A stretch of DNA of 64,000 bases from Eretmocerus hayati (lineage: Eukaryota; Arthropoda; Insecta; Hymenoptera; Aphelinidae). Position 1 is the stretch's first letter. Every line of letters starts with the position of its first letter. Positions 12,823 through 23,145 of this stretch are shown in pieces. Both the position numbers and the translations under genes were made by a program. The notes below the pieces were generated by a model, which saw nothing but the letters and a program-made list of their open reading frames with translations, was not told the DNA's origin and made no database searches. The DNA is taken from positions 81,706,748-81,770,747 of the forward strand of contig CM056742.1 in NCBI GenBank assembly GCA_029851415.1. Reading direction: 5' to 3'.

Positions 12823-13224
12823 AGAGACTGTCGGTTTACATCATGGCTGAGTTCTGAACTTTGGTATGGTCCCAATTTATTCTTCTCCATCATCGCGTTT
12901 TTCTTCACTGTCGTGATTTATTACTTGTGTTTTGGCAGTTTCTAGATGTCAAGCTTCGTAACCACTGGATAGAGACGCGTTGAAGGCTGCCGTTGCTACT
13001 GCTGCTACTGAGCCTCGAAATTCCATAATTTCCTGCAACCATACATCCGTCCAAGGGAACCCCCACGACTGTGATTAAAATAGGAATTTACGTTGTTACC
13101 GGGATCGAATGCACGGTCCGGAACAATGGCACAGTTTGTACGTCGCAAGTTTTTTTGGGTGGCCCTGAAAAGGGCCGATTGGGTAAGCTGGGGGTTGACG
13201 GCGAGTGGACGTAGGGTAGCTCCT
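12823..13224. other. Transition into a GC-rich island
   Basis: Composition shifts from AT-rich to GC-rich at about 12.96-13.1 kb. No gene is recognised. A plus-strand frame at 13093-13425 is the shadow of the minus-strand ORF. Confidence 0.35.
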
Positions 13225-14007
13225 CTAGTCTTGCCTAGGACGACGCCTCCTCACCAGGATTTTCTCTTTGGGACGCTGATGCAACCGTTTGAGAGAGCGT
13301 CGTCGGCTCTCGCTCCGGTTGCGGGGCAGCTGATGGGCCTCAAAGTGGATCGATCGAGACGGTTGTTCAAGAGCCAAGCGCCGTTTAGCCTTGCCAAAAC
13401 GTCGAGGGTCTCGAAGCGCTGCTAAACCAGACCTTGGGGCCCGTGAGCGCTCCGGAGGTGTCTCCCGTGCCGGTGGCCGAGGTGCGGGAATCTGGGACTC
13501 CGGTGGTACCGGGTTGGTGGGAATCCGTAGCGGGACGCAGGTTGCAGGCACGTCGAACTGTAGCCGAGACTTGTTCCGCTCGGGGATAGTCACCGGCGAT
13601 GGCGAAGGTCCCTCGAAGTCGGAACAGTCACAGCTGGACGTTTCCGATCCGCTCCAATAGCACTCGTCTACGAGATGCCGGTCTTCTGCCCGTGGTTGAA
13701 AACCCGATACCCGAGTAGCGGAGTCCGAGAGGGTTGCCCGTCGGCGAGGACGTCCTACCACGATGATGGTCCGCTTAAGCTTCGGGGTGTGTGGTACTGG
13801 TAGGTACCCCTCTGGCCGGACGATGACGCTGCGTAATCGAGGATCAGGGTTTGGTGTGACGTTGATCTCGAGGTCACCCCGGGGAGCCTCCTTGGCCACT
13901 CGCTTCGCTGCCCTCCTCGCTCTTTCGCGCTCCCTCCTCCTCTCCTTCTGGGCGCGGGAGCGTCGCCGAGGAAAATCGCCCAGCCGGGCTCGGAGTTCAG
14001 GCCGCAT
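13225..14007 (-). CDS. Basic, proline/arginine-rich ORF in a GC-rich island
   Basis: The frame is open from a TAA at 14032-14034 and the first ATG is at 14005-14007, giving 260 residues. The N-terminal third is extremely Arg/Glu/Ala-rich (a run of RRxREREx repeats). The middle holds two short beta-like segments (SVIVRPEG, RTIIVVGRP), then an acidic Ser/Asp/Cys patch, and the C terminus is Pro- then Arg/Lys-rich. The composition is very different from the AT-rich neighbourhood. That and the basic character suggest a captured retroelement Gag or nucleic-acid-binding fragment, but no zinc knuckle or other diagnostic motif is present. GC-rich DNA also produces long chance frames, so it may not be a gene. 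Confidence 0.3.
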   Translation of the reverse strand: MRPELRARLGDFPRRRSRAQKERRRERERARRAAKRVAKEAPRGDLEINVTPNPDPRLRSVIVRPEGYLPVPHTPKLKRTIIVVGRPRRRATLSDSATRVSGFQPRAEDRHLVDECYWSGSETSSCDCSDFEGPSPSPVTIPERNKSRLQFDVPATCVPLRIPTNPVPPESQIPAPRPPARETPPERSRAPRSGLAALRDPRRFGKAKRRLALEQPSRSIHFEAHQLPRNRSESRRRSLKRLHQRPKEKILVRRRRPRQD

Positions 14008-14081
14008 GCAAGGCTCGAAAGATACAACCACTTAATAAGAGCGAACTCTGTTCGGTGGCGTATCAACTCGGTTGGCGATAC

Positions 14082-14166
14082 TCCCGAGCGCCGAAGCGCT
14101 GTAGAAGTGGGGGCCTCCCGAGTAGGTTCGACCTTGCGAGATCCCGAGCGCCGAGGCGCTGTAGAA
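14082..14166. repeat. Two copies of a GC-rich palindromic motif, 60-bp spacing
   Basis: TCCCGAGCGCCGAAGCGCTG at 14082-14101 recurs with one change at 14142-14161, followed in both by TAGAA. Each copy contains the self-complementary core AGCGCCGA(A/G)GCGCT. It lies just upstream, on the minus strand, of the basic ORF. Confidence 0.6.
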
Positions 14167-15066
14167 TCTCCAGCAGAAAAGAGGAACGACTTCGTCGCCC
14201 GGGGAACCCCTCCTGTATATTCAGGACCTGGGCTTCTCTTGTGGGAAAGATCCGACGCCACCTGGTGGCGGTGGCGCGTGCTTCGGGACTCGAGGCGGGA
14301 AGTTTGAAGTGAAGACCAATTTGAAGTATAGCAGCTTCTTTATTCGGATTGGTCCCTACGCTGGCTGGACGAAAGAGTGGGGAGCTCTGAACCGACGCGC
14401 GGCTGGAGGCGAAGTGTCCGCTGCGGGCGAACTGGCCGGCGCTTATAAGCAGAGCGCGGACCTCGGAGAGAGGCCGACTCGAATTGTGCGTAAGGCGAGA
14501 AAATCGTATAGGAGTAACAACGTGAGCATAATTTGTTGTGTGGACAAGACGAAGCACGAGAGGTACTCGGGCCCCCTCTTATCTGCAGTTCCAATCTTCT
14601 TTCACTATTGGATGTCTCTGCATAGCCATGATTTTTATAATCTAATTCCATCAGCATATAACTTATTCATCTTTTACTAAAGTAGCTCAATCTTACTCAC
14701 AAGGCGGATGTTGTTCGGGAAGAATGCGAATAACAGAAAAATCCACATCAAATAGAAAATGGTACATTCAGTCAAAGACGAGTCTACCAACGCAAATTTT
14801 TTCAAGGCAACAAGAATCATGCATTCTACCGATTTTTAAGCAAGAGATAAAAAATCCCACAGGAAAGAAATATGAAACTTAATATGCATATCGGGCACAA
14901 ATATGAAATTCAGAATGACTATTAGCGACCACATCTGCTTGTCTTGGTGCAAGCACTTGTTTATTTGCTCTCCATAGTCCTGTGCACTCTACTAATGTGT
15001 CAGGATGAAACATCGGAATCACCTTTGTTCATATTTTAAGAATTAATCCATCCGGAAATCTTACCG
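14167..15066. other. GC-rich island tail and AT-rich spacer
   Basis: GC-rich to about 14.6 kb, then AT-rich. Overlapping frames on both strands show no domain. Nothing else is recognised. Confidence 0.35.
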
Positions 15067-15388
15067 TCACTACTTTCATCCTCTGTTTCTGAAGTAACTG
15101 AAACCGGCGATAGATTGGGATTCTTGACAGTGCTGGATCCGTGAGTAACGCGAGTAATACTGAAGGAAGAAAGAGCTCCAGATTCCAATTGTGATTCGTC
15201 ATCTGAAATGGATTAGCAACAATTCTTGAGAAAAAAGTGGATCAATTGGGAAAGATAAAAGAGAGGAAAGAACACTCACACAGACACTCACCTCAAGGAG
15301 AACTGTCAGTGCACGCAATTTGATCCCATGACTCGATAACTGGTAATAAGATTGCACATACACAAAATACTTGTCCATCTCTCAACTG
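15067..15388 (-). other. Two candidate minus-strand exons with splice signals
   Basis: The block at 15202-15067 is preceded by AATCCATTTCAG and followed by GACG|GTAAGAT. One of its frames is an acidic Ser-rich peptide starting DDESQLESG. The block at 15388-15294 follows CTACAATTTCAG and ends at GAG|GTGAGTG, but no frame is open right across it. They could be terminal or untranslated exons of a host gene interrupted by the retrotransposon at 15.94-21.46 kb. Assignment is tentative. Confidence 0.25.
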
Positions 15389-15922
15389 AAATTGTAGAAA
15401 ATTGGCAAGCATGAGTAAATGTATGGGTCTGGGATTTGCTTGGGAGAAATTAGATACCTACAACATTTGTGAGCACAAGAAACCGTAGAGAAGTGCGATA
15501 ATTCATTGGCATTCCCAGAATTGCACACATGAGGAGGAGGGAATAGACAGCAGAACTAAGAATGTGATTGCACCCCAAGCCTGAGTTTCACAGTTGAAGC
15601 CGGTTGACAAGCAACATTATCCAAAAGACATGTTCGCTTCAAGACATCTTTCAACTTCTACAGGTAGAAGGTTGTTTGCTTGTGTTGGAGACACCATCTC
15701 CTTGGATGTTCCATCTTCTATATCATCTGGATAAGAGATTTTCTCAGCAGCATTGTGGCATAAACCATGTTTTCCAAAAGAGTACAGTTGCGCAGGAGCT
15801 ACAGCTATACTTGATATCTAATTGAAACTCAAAGGCACTTTTTTCCAGCCACTCAAACGTTCTGTCTTTTTCAAGTTCTTGCTTACTTTTGTCGTCAAGA
15901 TAAGAACCATGTGGATCTCACA
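15389..15922. other. Flank of the non-LTR insertion
   Basis: AT-rich, with a short plus-strand frame (15604-15825) of no recognisable family. This is the 3' flanking side of the non-LTR retrotransposon. Confidence 0.3.
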
Positions 15923-15935
15923 TAACCACTGAATA
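15923..15935. repeat. Target-site duplication, left copy
   Basis: TAACCACTGAATA is found here and again, identically, at 21465-21477, immediately bracketing the non-LTR retrotransposon. A 13-bp duplication is normal for target-primed reverse transcription. Confidence 0.85.
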
Positions 15936-16222
15936 TTATTATTCATTTATTGAACCTTGCGGTTCTAAAGTTACAAAGTAATTATAAACTAGTATAGACG
16001 TATAACCTTAGCAGTACATTTTCTACATGTAAAAAAATAAACGTCTTCCTTTGATTATGTTTGCACTTTGTGCTTTGTACTGCTAATCTTCAAACTGAAA
16101 GGAACTGAGAATAATTTTGATTAGTTGTTGCCTCCTTTGCACGCCCTCCTTGTCTTCTTCTCTTTTTCTTGACTTCACCCTCTTCCCACTATCTCTTCAC
16201 CTCCATTCTTGTCTCTTAGTTA

Positions 16223-16867
16223 TTACATCCTCCTTGCCTCACTTATTGTTGTGCCTGTGTACTGTTTTTCTTGTTCGTTCCACACCATTCTATATAATTG
16301 GTTGTTTCTCTCTGCGTAGATTACTCCCCCTACTCTTTCTACTTCAAATCCATCACTTATCATACTTTCTATTGCTCTTAGCTTGCAGCGTTCTTCCCAT
16401 TTTTCTTCTGCACCTTTGAACTCTTCCACTATGAACTCCTTTTCACCTGGTGTTTCCATTGTTTCCTTTATCTTGCGTATAACGTCTGGGTTGGCTGATT
16501 TCAGCACCCAGGCGTTGTTCCTTTGCACTGCTCCTTTCTTTGCTAGACTTTCTATCCACCATTCTTCTCTGCTTATGTTGTTGTCAATTTCTTCCATTAT
16601 CCATTGCTCCACCCTCTTTCCTCTGTATGCTACTCCTCTTCTTATCACTGCTGCTCTTATCTCTTGTCTCCTTTGATACTCAGCTTCATACTCATCTGTG
16701 CTCATTTCACTTCCACTGCTACTTGTTGCGTTTCCTAACCTCTCTGCTTCCATTTCCTCCAGTCTTCTCTGTAGTTCCCTGTTGGCTTCCTGTGTTCGCC
16801 GTAAGTTTTCTTCTGCCCTTTGTCTTCTCCTTCTTTCCTCTTCTAAGGCTTCTCTGTAGTTTCCCAT
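16223..16867 (-). CDS. Third ORF of the non-LTR element: coiled-coil protein, intact
   Basis: 214 residues from ATG at 16865-16867. The first about 45 residues are a strongly charged coiled coil (EEERRRRQRAEENLRRTQ and similar). A short Ser-rich linker and an acidic segment follow, then a mixed alpha/beta region with several Trp residues (EQWIMEE, REEWWIE, VYAERNN-type strands) to the end. It sits 216 bp after the ORF2 stop and inside the target duplication, so it belongs to the element rather than to a neighbour. No RNase H or zinc motif is seen. It is the only uninterrupted frame in the element. It could be a displaced Gag-like RNA-binding protein or an accessory ORF. The function is unknown. 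Confidence 0.65.
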   Translation of the reverse strand: MGNYREALEEERRRRQRAEENLRRTQEANRELQRRLEEMEAERLGNATSSSGSEMSTDEYEAEYQRRQEIRAAVIRRGVAYRGKRVEQWIMEEIDNNISREEWWIESLAKKGAVQRNNAWVLKSANPDVIRKIKETMETPGEKEFIVEEFKGAEEKWEERCKLRAIESMISDGFEVERVGGVIYAERNNQLYRMVWNEQEKQYTGTTISEARRM

Positions 16868-17082
16868 CTTTGTGGTGGAGTTTGCACTTGCTTTGCGGCG
16901 CGGGCTCTTACTTATTTTGTCTCCTCCACGTGTGGCGGTGACCGTCTGCTGTGTCTCCGCGTGCTTTCTCTCGCTCCTGTTCCTGCGTTCCTGTTCCCGT
17001 TCCTATTCCTCTTTCCTGCTTATTCGATTTCCTGCTATCTGTTTACATCTTGCGTGACTGCCCTTTTTCTTTTCCATTCTAC

Positions 17083-20000
17083 TTATTTTAGCCATCCTAC
17101 TTTCCTCCAGTCACCCTTCAGAATTTCCATCCAGCTAGTTCCTTTTTTTGTTGCCTCACATTCCTCAAATACATGCCTCATGGTTTTTCTCTCTATTTTA
17201 CATATTCTACAGATCTTATTCTCTTCTTCTTTCCAGTATTCGTTCCCTCTTGCCTCATTACCCAATCTGAATCTTGCGATTGTGCTGATATTCTTCTTGA
17301 TGGAGGTTGTGGTTGAGTGGACGTAACCTGTGGTTCTGCTGCCAATTAGCCATTCTTTTAGTTCCTCGCAATACTTGGAGTTTCTCACCTTGCTTATAGC
17401 ATTCTGTATGTCCTGGTCCTTTTTGCTCTGTTATAACATTTTATATCTCTCTTTTCTGTCTTCAATCCTTGTTACCAACTCATTTTCCGCCCAGCCTTTG
17501 TCATTGAACCATTTTTCCCTTGTTTCATTTAATCTTTTATCAGCTTTGCCTTCTTTGAGTTCTCTCCAGAGTTCTTTCCTTATACTACCTTCCACCTCCT
17601 CTTCTAATTTTTCTTCGTATTTCAGACACCTAGTTCCTGTTCTTACTGCCAGCTTGTTCCTGCCAACCTCATTCAAAATGAGGTAGTTTGGTGTGTGCCT
17701 CTGTAGCTTCAGTACCCATTTAATGTTTTTCGTCTGTACATTCTCTATCTCCTTCCATTCTTTCCAGCCCCAGATTTCCACTCCATATGAGAGTATGCTC
17801 ACTATGAGAGTGTCCAGCAGTTTCATCCTCTTAGCCCATTCGTTTTTGAAAAGTCTCTCTCCCATGCTCCATACTTTCCCTAGTGCTGCGTTTGCTTTCT
17901 TCGTAATATATCTAATGTGGCTTTCGTCTTCGTTGTTTCTTTTTAGTACATATCCTAAGTATCTAAATTCTTTCACCTGTTCTATTTCGTATCCTTCTAG
18001 TAGAAACCTGTATTTCTTCTGTCTGCCTTTTCCTTTTCTGCATATCATAATCTTCGTTTTCTTCACGTTGATCTCTAGACCTTTTTCTTTGACGTACTTT
18101 CCTGCCTTTCTTAGAAGTTCTTTCAGGCCTTCCTCATTGTTTGCTATCAGGCATATGTCGTCTGCGTAGCTTATATCCCATATTTTTAGGCATTTCCCTA
18201 TTCTGCTTCCGCCTTCTTGCACTCTTTCCATCCTTTCGAATAGATCTACAAGACCAATGTTGAATAGTATAGGGCTTAATGGGCAGCCCTGTCTGACGCC
18301 TTCTGTGGTGTAAAATTCCTCTATCATTTCGCCCTCTATTTCTATTTCACATTTTGTTTCTTCGTAGATCTCTTCTATTCTTGTTCTTAGTTGTTCGCTT
18401 ACCTCGAACCTCTGTAGATTCTTCCATATGCATTCTCTTTTTATCCTATCGAAGGCTCCTTTTAGATCTATGAATAGTAAAAATGCCTTGCCTTTTTCCT
18501 TCTCAATTTCTTTTCCGATTAATATCTTTAGGGTGTATATTGCATCTATTGTACCTCTCCCTTTTCTAAATCCCATCTGTTCATCCCTTAGCTTGCCTCC
18601 ACTTTCCAGCTCTCTTTCCAACCTGTTTCTGATTATTTCAGCGTAGATTTTATATGCTGTGCCCATCATAGTCAGTCCTCTATGGTTGCCTGTCTCCTTT
18701 TTGTCACCTCCTTTGTGTATGGGTATAACTTTTCCTTTTTTCCATTCCTCTGGGAATTTTCCCTTCATCTATGCTTTGTTAAGGATCCCTCTCAGCTCTT
18801 CTTTTGTTTCTCCTGTGGCGAATATCCATGCTTCATTCTTTATTCCGTCCGGTCCACTTGCTTTTTGCTTCTTCAATTTCTTTATGGCTATTTCAATTTC
18901 TTCCATGGTTATTTCGCCTTCCTCTTTCCACTTCTTTTTTTCTTTCATTCGTGCCTTCCTTGGTTTCTCGTCTTGGCCCCTGAATTGCTCCTTAAAGTGT
19001 GCCAGCCATCCTTCTTTTGTGATATTCTTATCCAGCCCCTCTCTCTTCTTTTTCCTACCATTTATCATCTTCCAGAATTTCTCTTCAGATTTGTCCTTCA
19101 ACATTTCTTCTATTTGCCTTTCCCCTTCTTCCCTTTTCTTTCTCTCAATCAGCTTTCTGTACTCGTTTCTTCTTGCGTAGTCATCCCCCCTCTTGTTTTG
19201 TCTTCTCTCACTTTATGGAATAATTCCAACACTTCCTCTTTCTTCTTCCAGCATCCTCCATCCCACCAGGTTTGTGAGTCTGTGATTTTTTCTTCTATCT
19301 GTTTCACGGATGTCGCTTGTTTTATTCTGATCTTTAGGTCTGCCCATTCGCCACTCCTTGTCCATTTCTTTCGCTCTTCTGTATACTTCTCTCTTGCTTC
19401 TTCGTCCCACATCTGTATAGTTCTGCTGGTTTTCGGGCTCTTTCCTATTTTCTCACTGAGGGTGATTTCTATTGGCAGATGGTCCGATTTGGTTTTTATT
19501 CCTATTTCCATTTTCTCTATTTTTTCCATACCTTCCATGTTGGCGATGGCGTAGTCAATTACCGTGTTTCCTCTAGCTCCTATGTACGTGTATTTCCCTT
19601 CTTCGTCTCCGCTGAGTCCTCCGTTGAGAATGATAAGACCCAGCTGTTCCAGCTTTTTCAGCATTTTTTGTCCTTCTGTATTTTTCACTGTGTCCTTGGA
19701 GTTCCTTCTTTTTCCTGGAATGTCGCTGCCTCCCTCTTCCCCTGTCCTTGCATCCATGTCCCCCAGGATCAGTATGTTTCTCCCTGCCTGGTCTTCAACC
19801 TGATCTTCTATACACCTCCAGTTGTCTTCTTTCGCCTTGTTCATATACGTCAAAATGATGCTCCATTTTTCTTTCCTGGTGTTCACCTTACAGCTTAGTG
19901 TCTCCTCATTCAGTCTTTCTATTTTTGCTTTCAACTCTTTTTTGGTTGCTAGTAACATGCCTCCGCTAGCTCTGCCCTTTTTGTTCTGTCTCTTTGCCTG

Positions 20001-20237
20001 AATCGTGGTTATGTCATATTCCCCTATTTTGCTCCTTATACCTGCCTCCTCCTTTCCTTCCAGCCAAGTTTCTGCTAGGAAAATGATCTCAAATTCTTTC
20101 AAATATCCCCATGCTTTGTGACTGATGTTTTTGGCCCCCGCTATGTTACATGATATTATCTTCATTTTTTTCTCTGCTGCTTGCTTCTGTCCTCTTCCAC
20201 TCCTTGTCTGTTTGAAAGGGTTTGTTCTCCCTTTCAT
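17083..20237 (-). pseudogene. ORF2: APE endonuclease, reverse transcriptase and C-terminal zinc motif (broken)
   Basis: The first 362-residue block (20237-19149) is an apurinic-type endonuclease: SCNIAG near the start, AETWL, ILGDMDART, VIDYAIAN and a terminal KSDHLPI. It loses frame at a C6/G6 run (19185-19190). The next block (19104-18769) ends at an in-frame TAG. The following 445-residue block (18768-17431) is the reverse transcriptase: FIDLKGAFD (catalytic Asp about 101), EGVRQGCPLSP, and YADD at about 201-204. After an in-frame TAA at about 17431 the frame continues to a CxxC...HxxxxC motif (CRICKIERKTMRHVFEEC) before the stop at 17083. One frameshift and two stops make it non-functional. 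It overlaps the ORF1 end by about 90 nt. Confidence 0.9.
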
Positions 20238-21209
20238 TCCATCTCCAGATTCTGCCGTCTATTATTGCGTGGGTGTCCCTCACCAGCGTTTTCTTCCCTT
20301 TTCCTGCTTGTTCCTTGGCAAAACCCACTAGTTTCCTTCTTATTTCTCTCTCTTGCCATGTTAGATCCTTCTCAATGAACACGTCTGTTCCTTTCAGTTT
20401 ACTTTTGTTGGTCATGATCTCTTTCCATTTTTCACTGCTTTCACATTCTAAACCAATCATCTCCTCTTTTGGGCTTCTTATTTTTTCGGCTCTGATGACT
20501 TTGCAGGAGACCTGGAGTTGCTCTTCTAGCTATTGCTCTACTCTTTCTTTCAACCTTGTTTGTTCCATCTTCTTGCCAATTATAACTAGATTATTCCTCT
20601 TTGCCCTTCTTTCATTCTCTTCTAGCCTCCTTTTCAACTCTCTCCATTCTGGGTTAGATTGAACTTGATGCCCTCCTGTTGTGTATGTGCCCCCTCCTTC
20701 TGGTAGGAATCCTTCCAGGCGTTCTAACCTTTCTTCCATTTCTTTACGGTGTCTCCTCTCTCTCTTTCCTTTATCTCTTGGTTTGTAATTCTTTTGTCCA
20801 TTTCTTCTGCTCTTCTCTCATTTTCTGTTTTCAATTCTTTTATCAATGTATCCATTCTGCCCATCATCTTTCCTTCCATATTTTTCATGTCTTCATGCAT
20901 GCTGCTCATAAGCTTCCTTAGTTCCTCCAAATCTTTCATGTCTTTTTGTTGTTCCTCTTCTGTTTGTTTCTGGTCTTTGTGGATGTCTTTCTCTAGTGCA
21001 GCTTCCCTTCCTGTGTTAGACTTGACTATGTATTTCTTTTTAACTATTGTATCAACCTTGCTTTCAGGTGACCTTTCCTGTTCTTTCCTTTTGCCACTCG
21101 TTTTTACCTGCATATAGCTTAGAATGTCTTTGCTGCTTGCCCCTAGGGATGCGACTCTTCTTCTTGCGAATTTTGGGCTGCTCGTTGGGCTCGTATCCGC
21201 GCTAAACAT
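20146..21209 (-). pseudogene. ORF1 (Gag-like, coiled coil), broken
   Basis: The N-terminal block (21209-20724) has a Ser/Arg-rich head and a long Glu/Lys/Met coiled coil (KDLEELRKLMSSMHEDMKN). The frame shifts at about 20735 into a second block (20739-20530) containing a basic segment and NNLVIIG, the kind of strand that opens the RNA-recognition fold in many ORF1 proteins. An in-frame TAG at 20530 precedes the third block, which runs to 20146. The order coiled coil, RRM-like, C-terminal basic domain matches the general ORF1 layout of LINE elements. This copy could not make a full protein. Confidence 0.7.
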
Positions 21210-21464
21210 TACCTCTTGCCACCTTTTCGCACCGCCACTAGCCTTCCTAACCTCACTTTCCCCGAGGGTGGTGGGAGTCTCGATTTTCTTTGCTCCTCCT
21301 GTTATTCTCCCTGTTTTTGTTACTCAGTTTGTTTCTTACACCTTCCTTCGTTGAGATCTTCCTTTCCTACGTTTGACTCTTATTTCTATCCTTTTGTTTT
21401 GACTACTTTTAATTCACTGCATGTGTTACACGTCTATATGCCATAGCGGCCATTTTGAACTCCC

Positions 21465-21477
21465 TAACCACTGAATA
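21465..21477. repeat. Target-site duplication, right copy
   Basis: TAACCACTGAATA is identical to 15923-15935 and adjoins the 5' end of the non-LTR element. Confidence 0.85.
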
Positions 21478-21557
21478 ATTTTCTATAAAAATTGGTGCAC
21501 TCTGTTTTTGAAATTGCTTGATAGATTACTCTTAAGGTTTAGGCACACCTTTGAGGG

Positions 21558-21920
21558 TCAATTTTGATCAGGCCTCTGATTTAATGATGACAAAATTGAA
21601 TGTTGACGTGGTGCTTTCCTTTGATTTTGGTAGAGAATAACATTTCTACACATTTTTCCTGCTGGAAGATACCTGAGCGTGTCTGGTTTACTGGAGATCT
21701 TGTAGATAAAGATACCCTTCCTGGTCTCACAGTACACTGGGAACGCCTGTAACTTATTGGAGCAAGCATAATATCTGGCAAGATCTCGACACATCTTTGA
21801 AATAGGCTTCATCTCAAGTGGCAAAGATTTGGTGTGAACATCAGCAACGCTACTCGGATGTTTCAGTTGTTCCTCATGCAGCTGAAATTTTTGTTTGGCT
21901 AAGGCGCATCCAAATCATCA
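21558..21920 (-). other. Candidate coding block (minus), unrecognised
   Basis: The minus frame is open from a TGA at about 21.92 kb to 21558 (about 120 residues) and contains a splice-acceptor-like AAAAATTTCAG at about 21884. The peptide has normal-looking composition with several Cys (KMCRDLARYYACSN, FPVYCETRKGIFIY). I recognise no family. It may be an exon of the same host locus as 22127-22320, next to the LINE insertion. Confidence 0.3.
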
Positions 21921-22126
21921 ATAACAACTTCTCTCAAGTTGGAAACAAAAGATTGTTGATCATTGTTAGTTGACAGCTGTTAGTGCTTATTGTAACCATG
22001 TACGTATGTTTGGAATCTCTGTATACGATATCCAGATCAATTCAACTTCCATCGCTGTCTAATGTCAGCCTGATTGCTTATGGTTTGAACGAATGAGAGG
22101 TGACATTGGATAGACAATAATCTTAC

Positions 22127-22320
22127 AGAAAATAGGAAATGATAGACACACAGTTCATGCTTATGGACCAATAGTCAAGGAGTCGAGGATTTTTTTTATC
22201 TCTCAACTCATCATCATAAACTTCCTCTCGTGGTTGGCATGTATAGCTTGAGTTATTATAAGACAGGTGAATTGGAGCCGGAACATTCGTTTGTATAGGT
22301 TGTGCATTTGGACCATGTTG
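22127..22320 (-). other. Candidate internal exon (minus)
   Basis: A 194-nt block is bounded by CTTACTTTCAG and TTTTCT|GTAAGA and is open in phase 0. It encodes a disordered-looking peptide (QHGPNAQPIQTNVPAPIHL, then an acidic REEVYDDELRDKK). Both splice sites fit consensus. Neighbouring exons could not be joined in phase with confidence. Confidence 0.35.
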
Positions 22321-22418
22321 CTGAAAGTAAGCTGCATAAAAAATCTTCTTTCTCGGTATCTTCAAAACCATTCACGGTTTGTTGGTGAACAAACAACATT
22401 TTCGATTCTCCTCGAATC

Positions 22419-22547
22419 TAGCTGGAGGCCACTACGTTTCATCACGTCAACAGAAAGCGCAATAATGAAATAATCTCGCAAATTTTGCGGAGTCATTTTC
22501 AATAATTTCCAAATTTAGCTGGAGGCCACTACGTTTCATCACCTCAA
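22419..22547. repeat. Short direct duplication (97-bp period)
   Basis: TAGCTGGAGGCCACTACGTT followed by TCATCAC occurs at 22419 and again at 22516. The intervening sequence is similar in length to the unit, consistent with a partial tandem duplication. Confidence 0.6.
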
Positions 22548-22985
22548 CAAAATTACAATAATAAAAGTGTATGGCAAATTTGCAGAGCACCACACTTGGA
22601 TCTAGCAGAAAGAGCAAAAAACAACGACGTGAAACGAATAGGTTATGCACTGCGTTATTGAGAATCCGCCGCCGTCATCTCGTTAGCCGGATTTATCTCG
22701 TCCCGTCATCTCGTGCTATAAGGAGCGCCGACGCGCGGCGTGCCTCTCCTCTTCTCCTCGCCGCGAGAATCTAGGGAATATCCGAGGAGTGGGGGTCGGG
22801 AATCCTTAGTAATATATTTCGTCTAACACCTCTGCTCACGACCCAAGTATATCTAAACCCGCGTTAAATTCAAAAGAATAGTCCGCACGCCAGACGGCCA
22901 GTAGGCCTGGCGCTGCGGTCAGGCCTGTTACCGGGTTCGTGAATCGGGTTTTACCCCACGAATTCATAACAGCATCAATCATATG
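22548..22985. other. Intergenic, locally GC-richer sequence
   Basis: A GC-richer patch at about 22.66-22.95 kb contains repeated CGTCATCTCGT words and CGCGCGG-type motifs. No gene or element end is recognised. Confidence 0.3.
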
Positions 22986-22993
22986 GTTTGTGG

Positions 22994-23145
22994 TAGGGTC
23001 CCTAGAAGGGGGTCTCGACAAGGTCCGCCATATTCAGACAAATCCGGTAGATATAGGCATACAAAAAATATTAGTTTGTCTGAATATGGCGGCGATTTAC
23101 CCAGGGGTGGGAGAACCGTGTCGAGACCCCCTTCTAGTGACCCTA
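22994..23145. mobile_element. 152-bp hAT-like MITE with 8-bp target duplication
   Basis: The element starts TAGGGTCCCTAGAAGGGGG and ends with the reverse complement (CCCCCTTCTAGTGACCCTA). The arms extend through GTCTCGACA and, further in, ATATTCAGACAAA. GTTTGTGG flanks it on both sides (22986-22993 and 23146-23153). An 8-bp duplication plus a terminal TAGGG fits the hAT superfamily pattern. It has no coding capacity. Confidence 0.85.

Larger units (their letters stand above)
15936..21464 (-). mobile_element. Full-length, decayed APE-type non-LTR retrotransposon (5.5 kb)
   Basis: The insertion is bracketed by a 13-bp target duplication, so both ends are defined. In transcription orientation it starts GGGAGTTCAAAATGGCCGC at 21464. 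It carries ORF1 (21.21-20.15 kb), ORF2 with endonuclease and reverse transcriptase (20.24-17.08 kb) and a third ORF (16.87-16.22 kb). It ends with a short AATAAATGAATAATAA tail at about 15.94 kb, as in families that use simple A/T repeats instead of poly(A). ORF1 and ORF2 contain stops and frameshifts, so this copy is not autonomous. The coding strand is so Glu/Lys-rich that the opposite strand shows many spurious hydrophobic frames. I leave the clade open. Confidence 0.9.

Noticed and set aside
18682..19554. Long plus-strand hydrophobic frames across 16.1-21.4 kb (up to 290 aa)
   Set aside because: They are antisense to the Glu/Lys-rich LINE ORFs; reversed Glu/Lys codons read as Phe/Leu/Ser and look membrane-like. 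There is no independent evidence for them.
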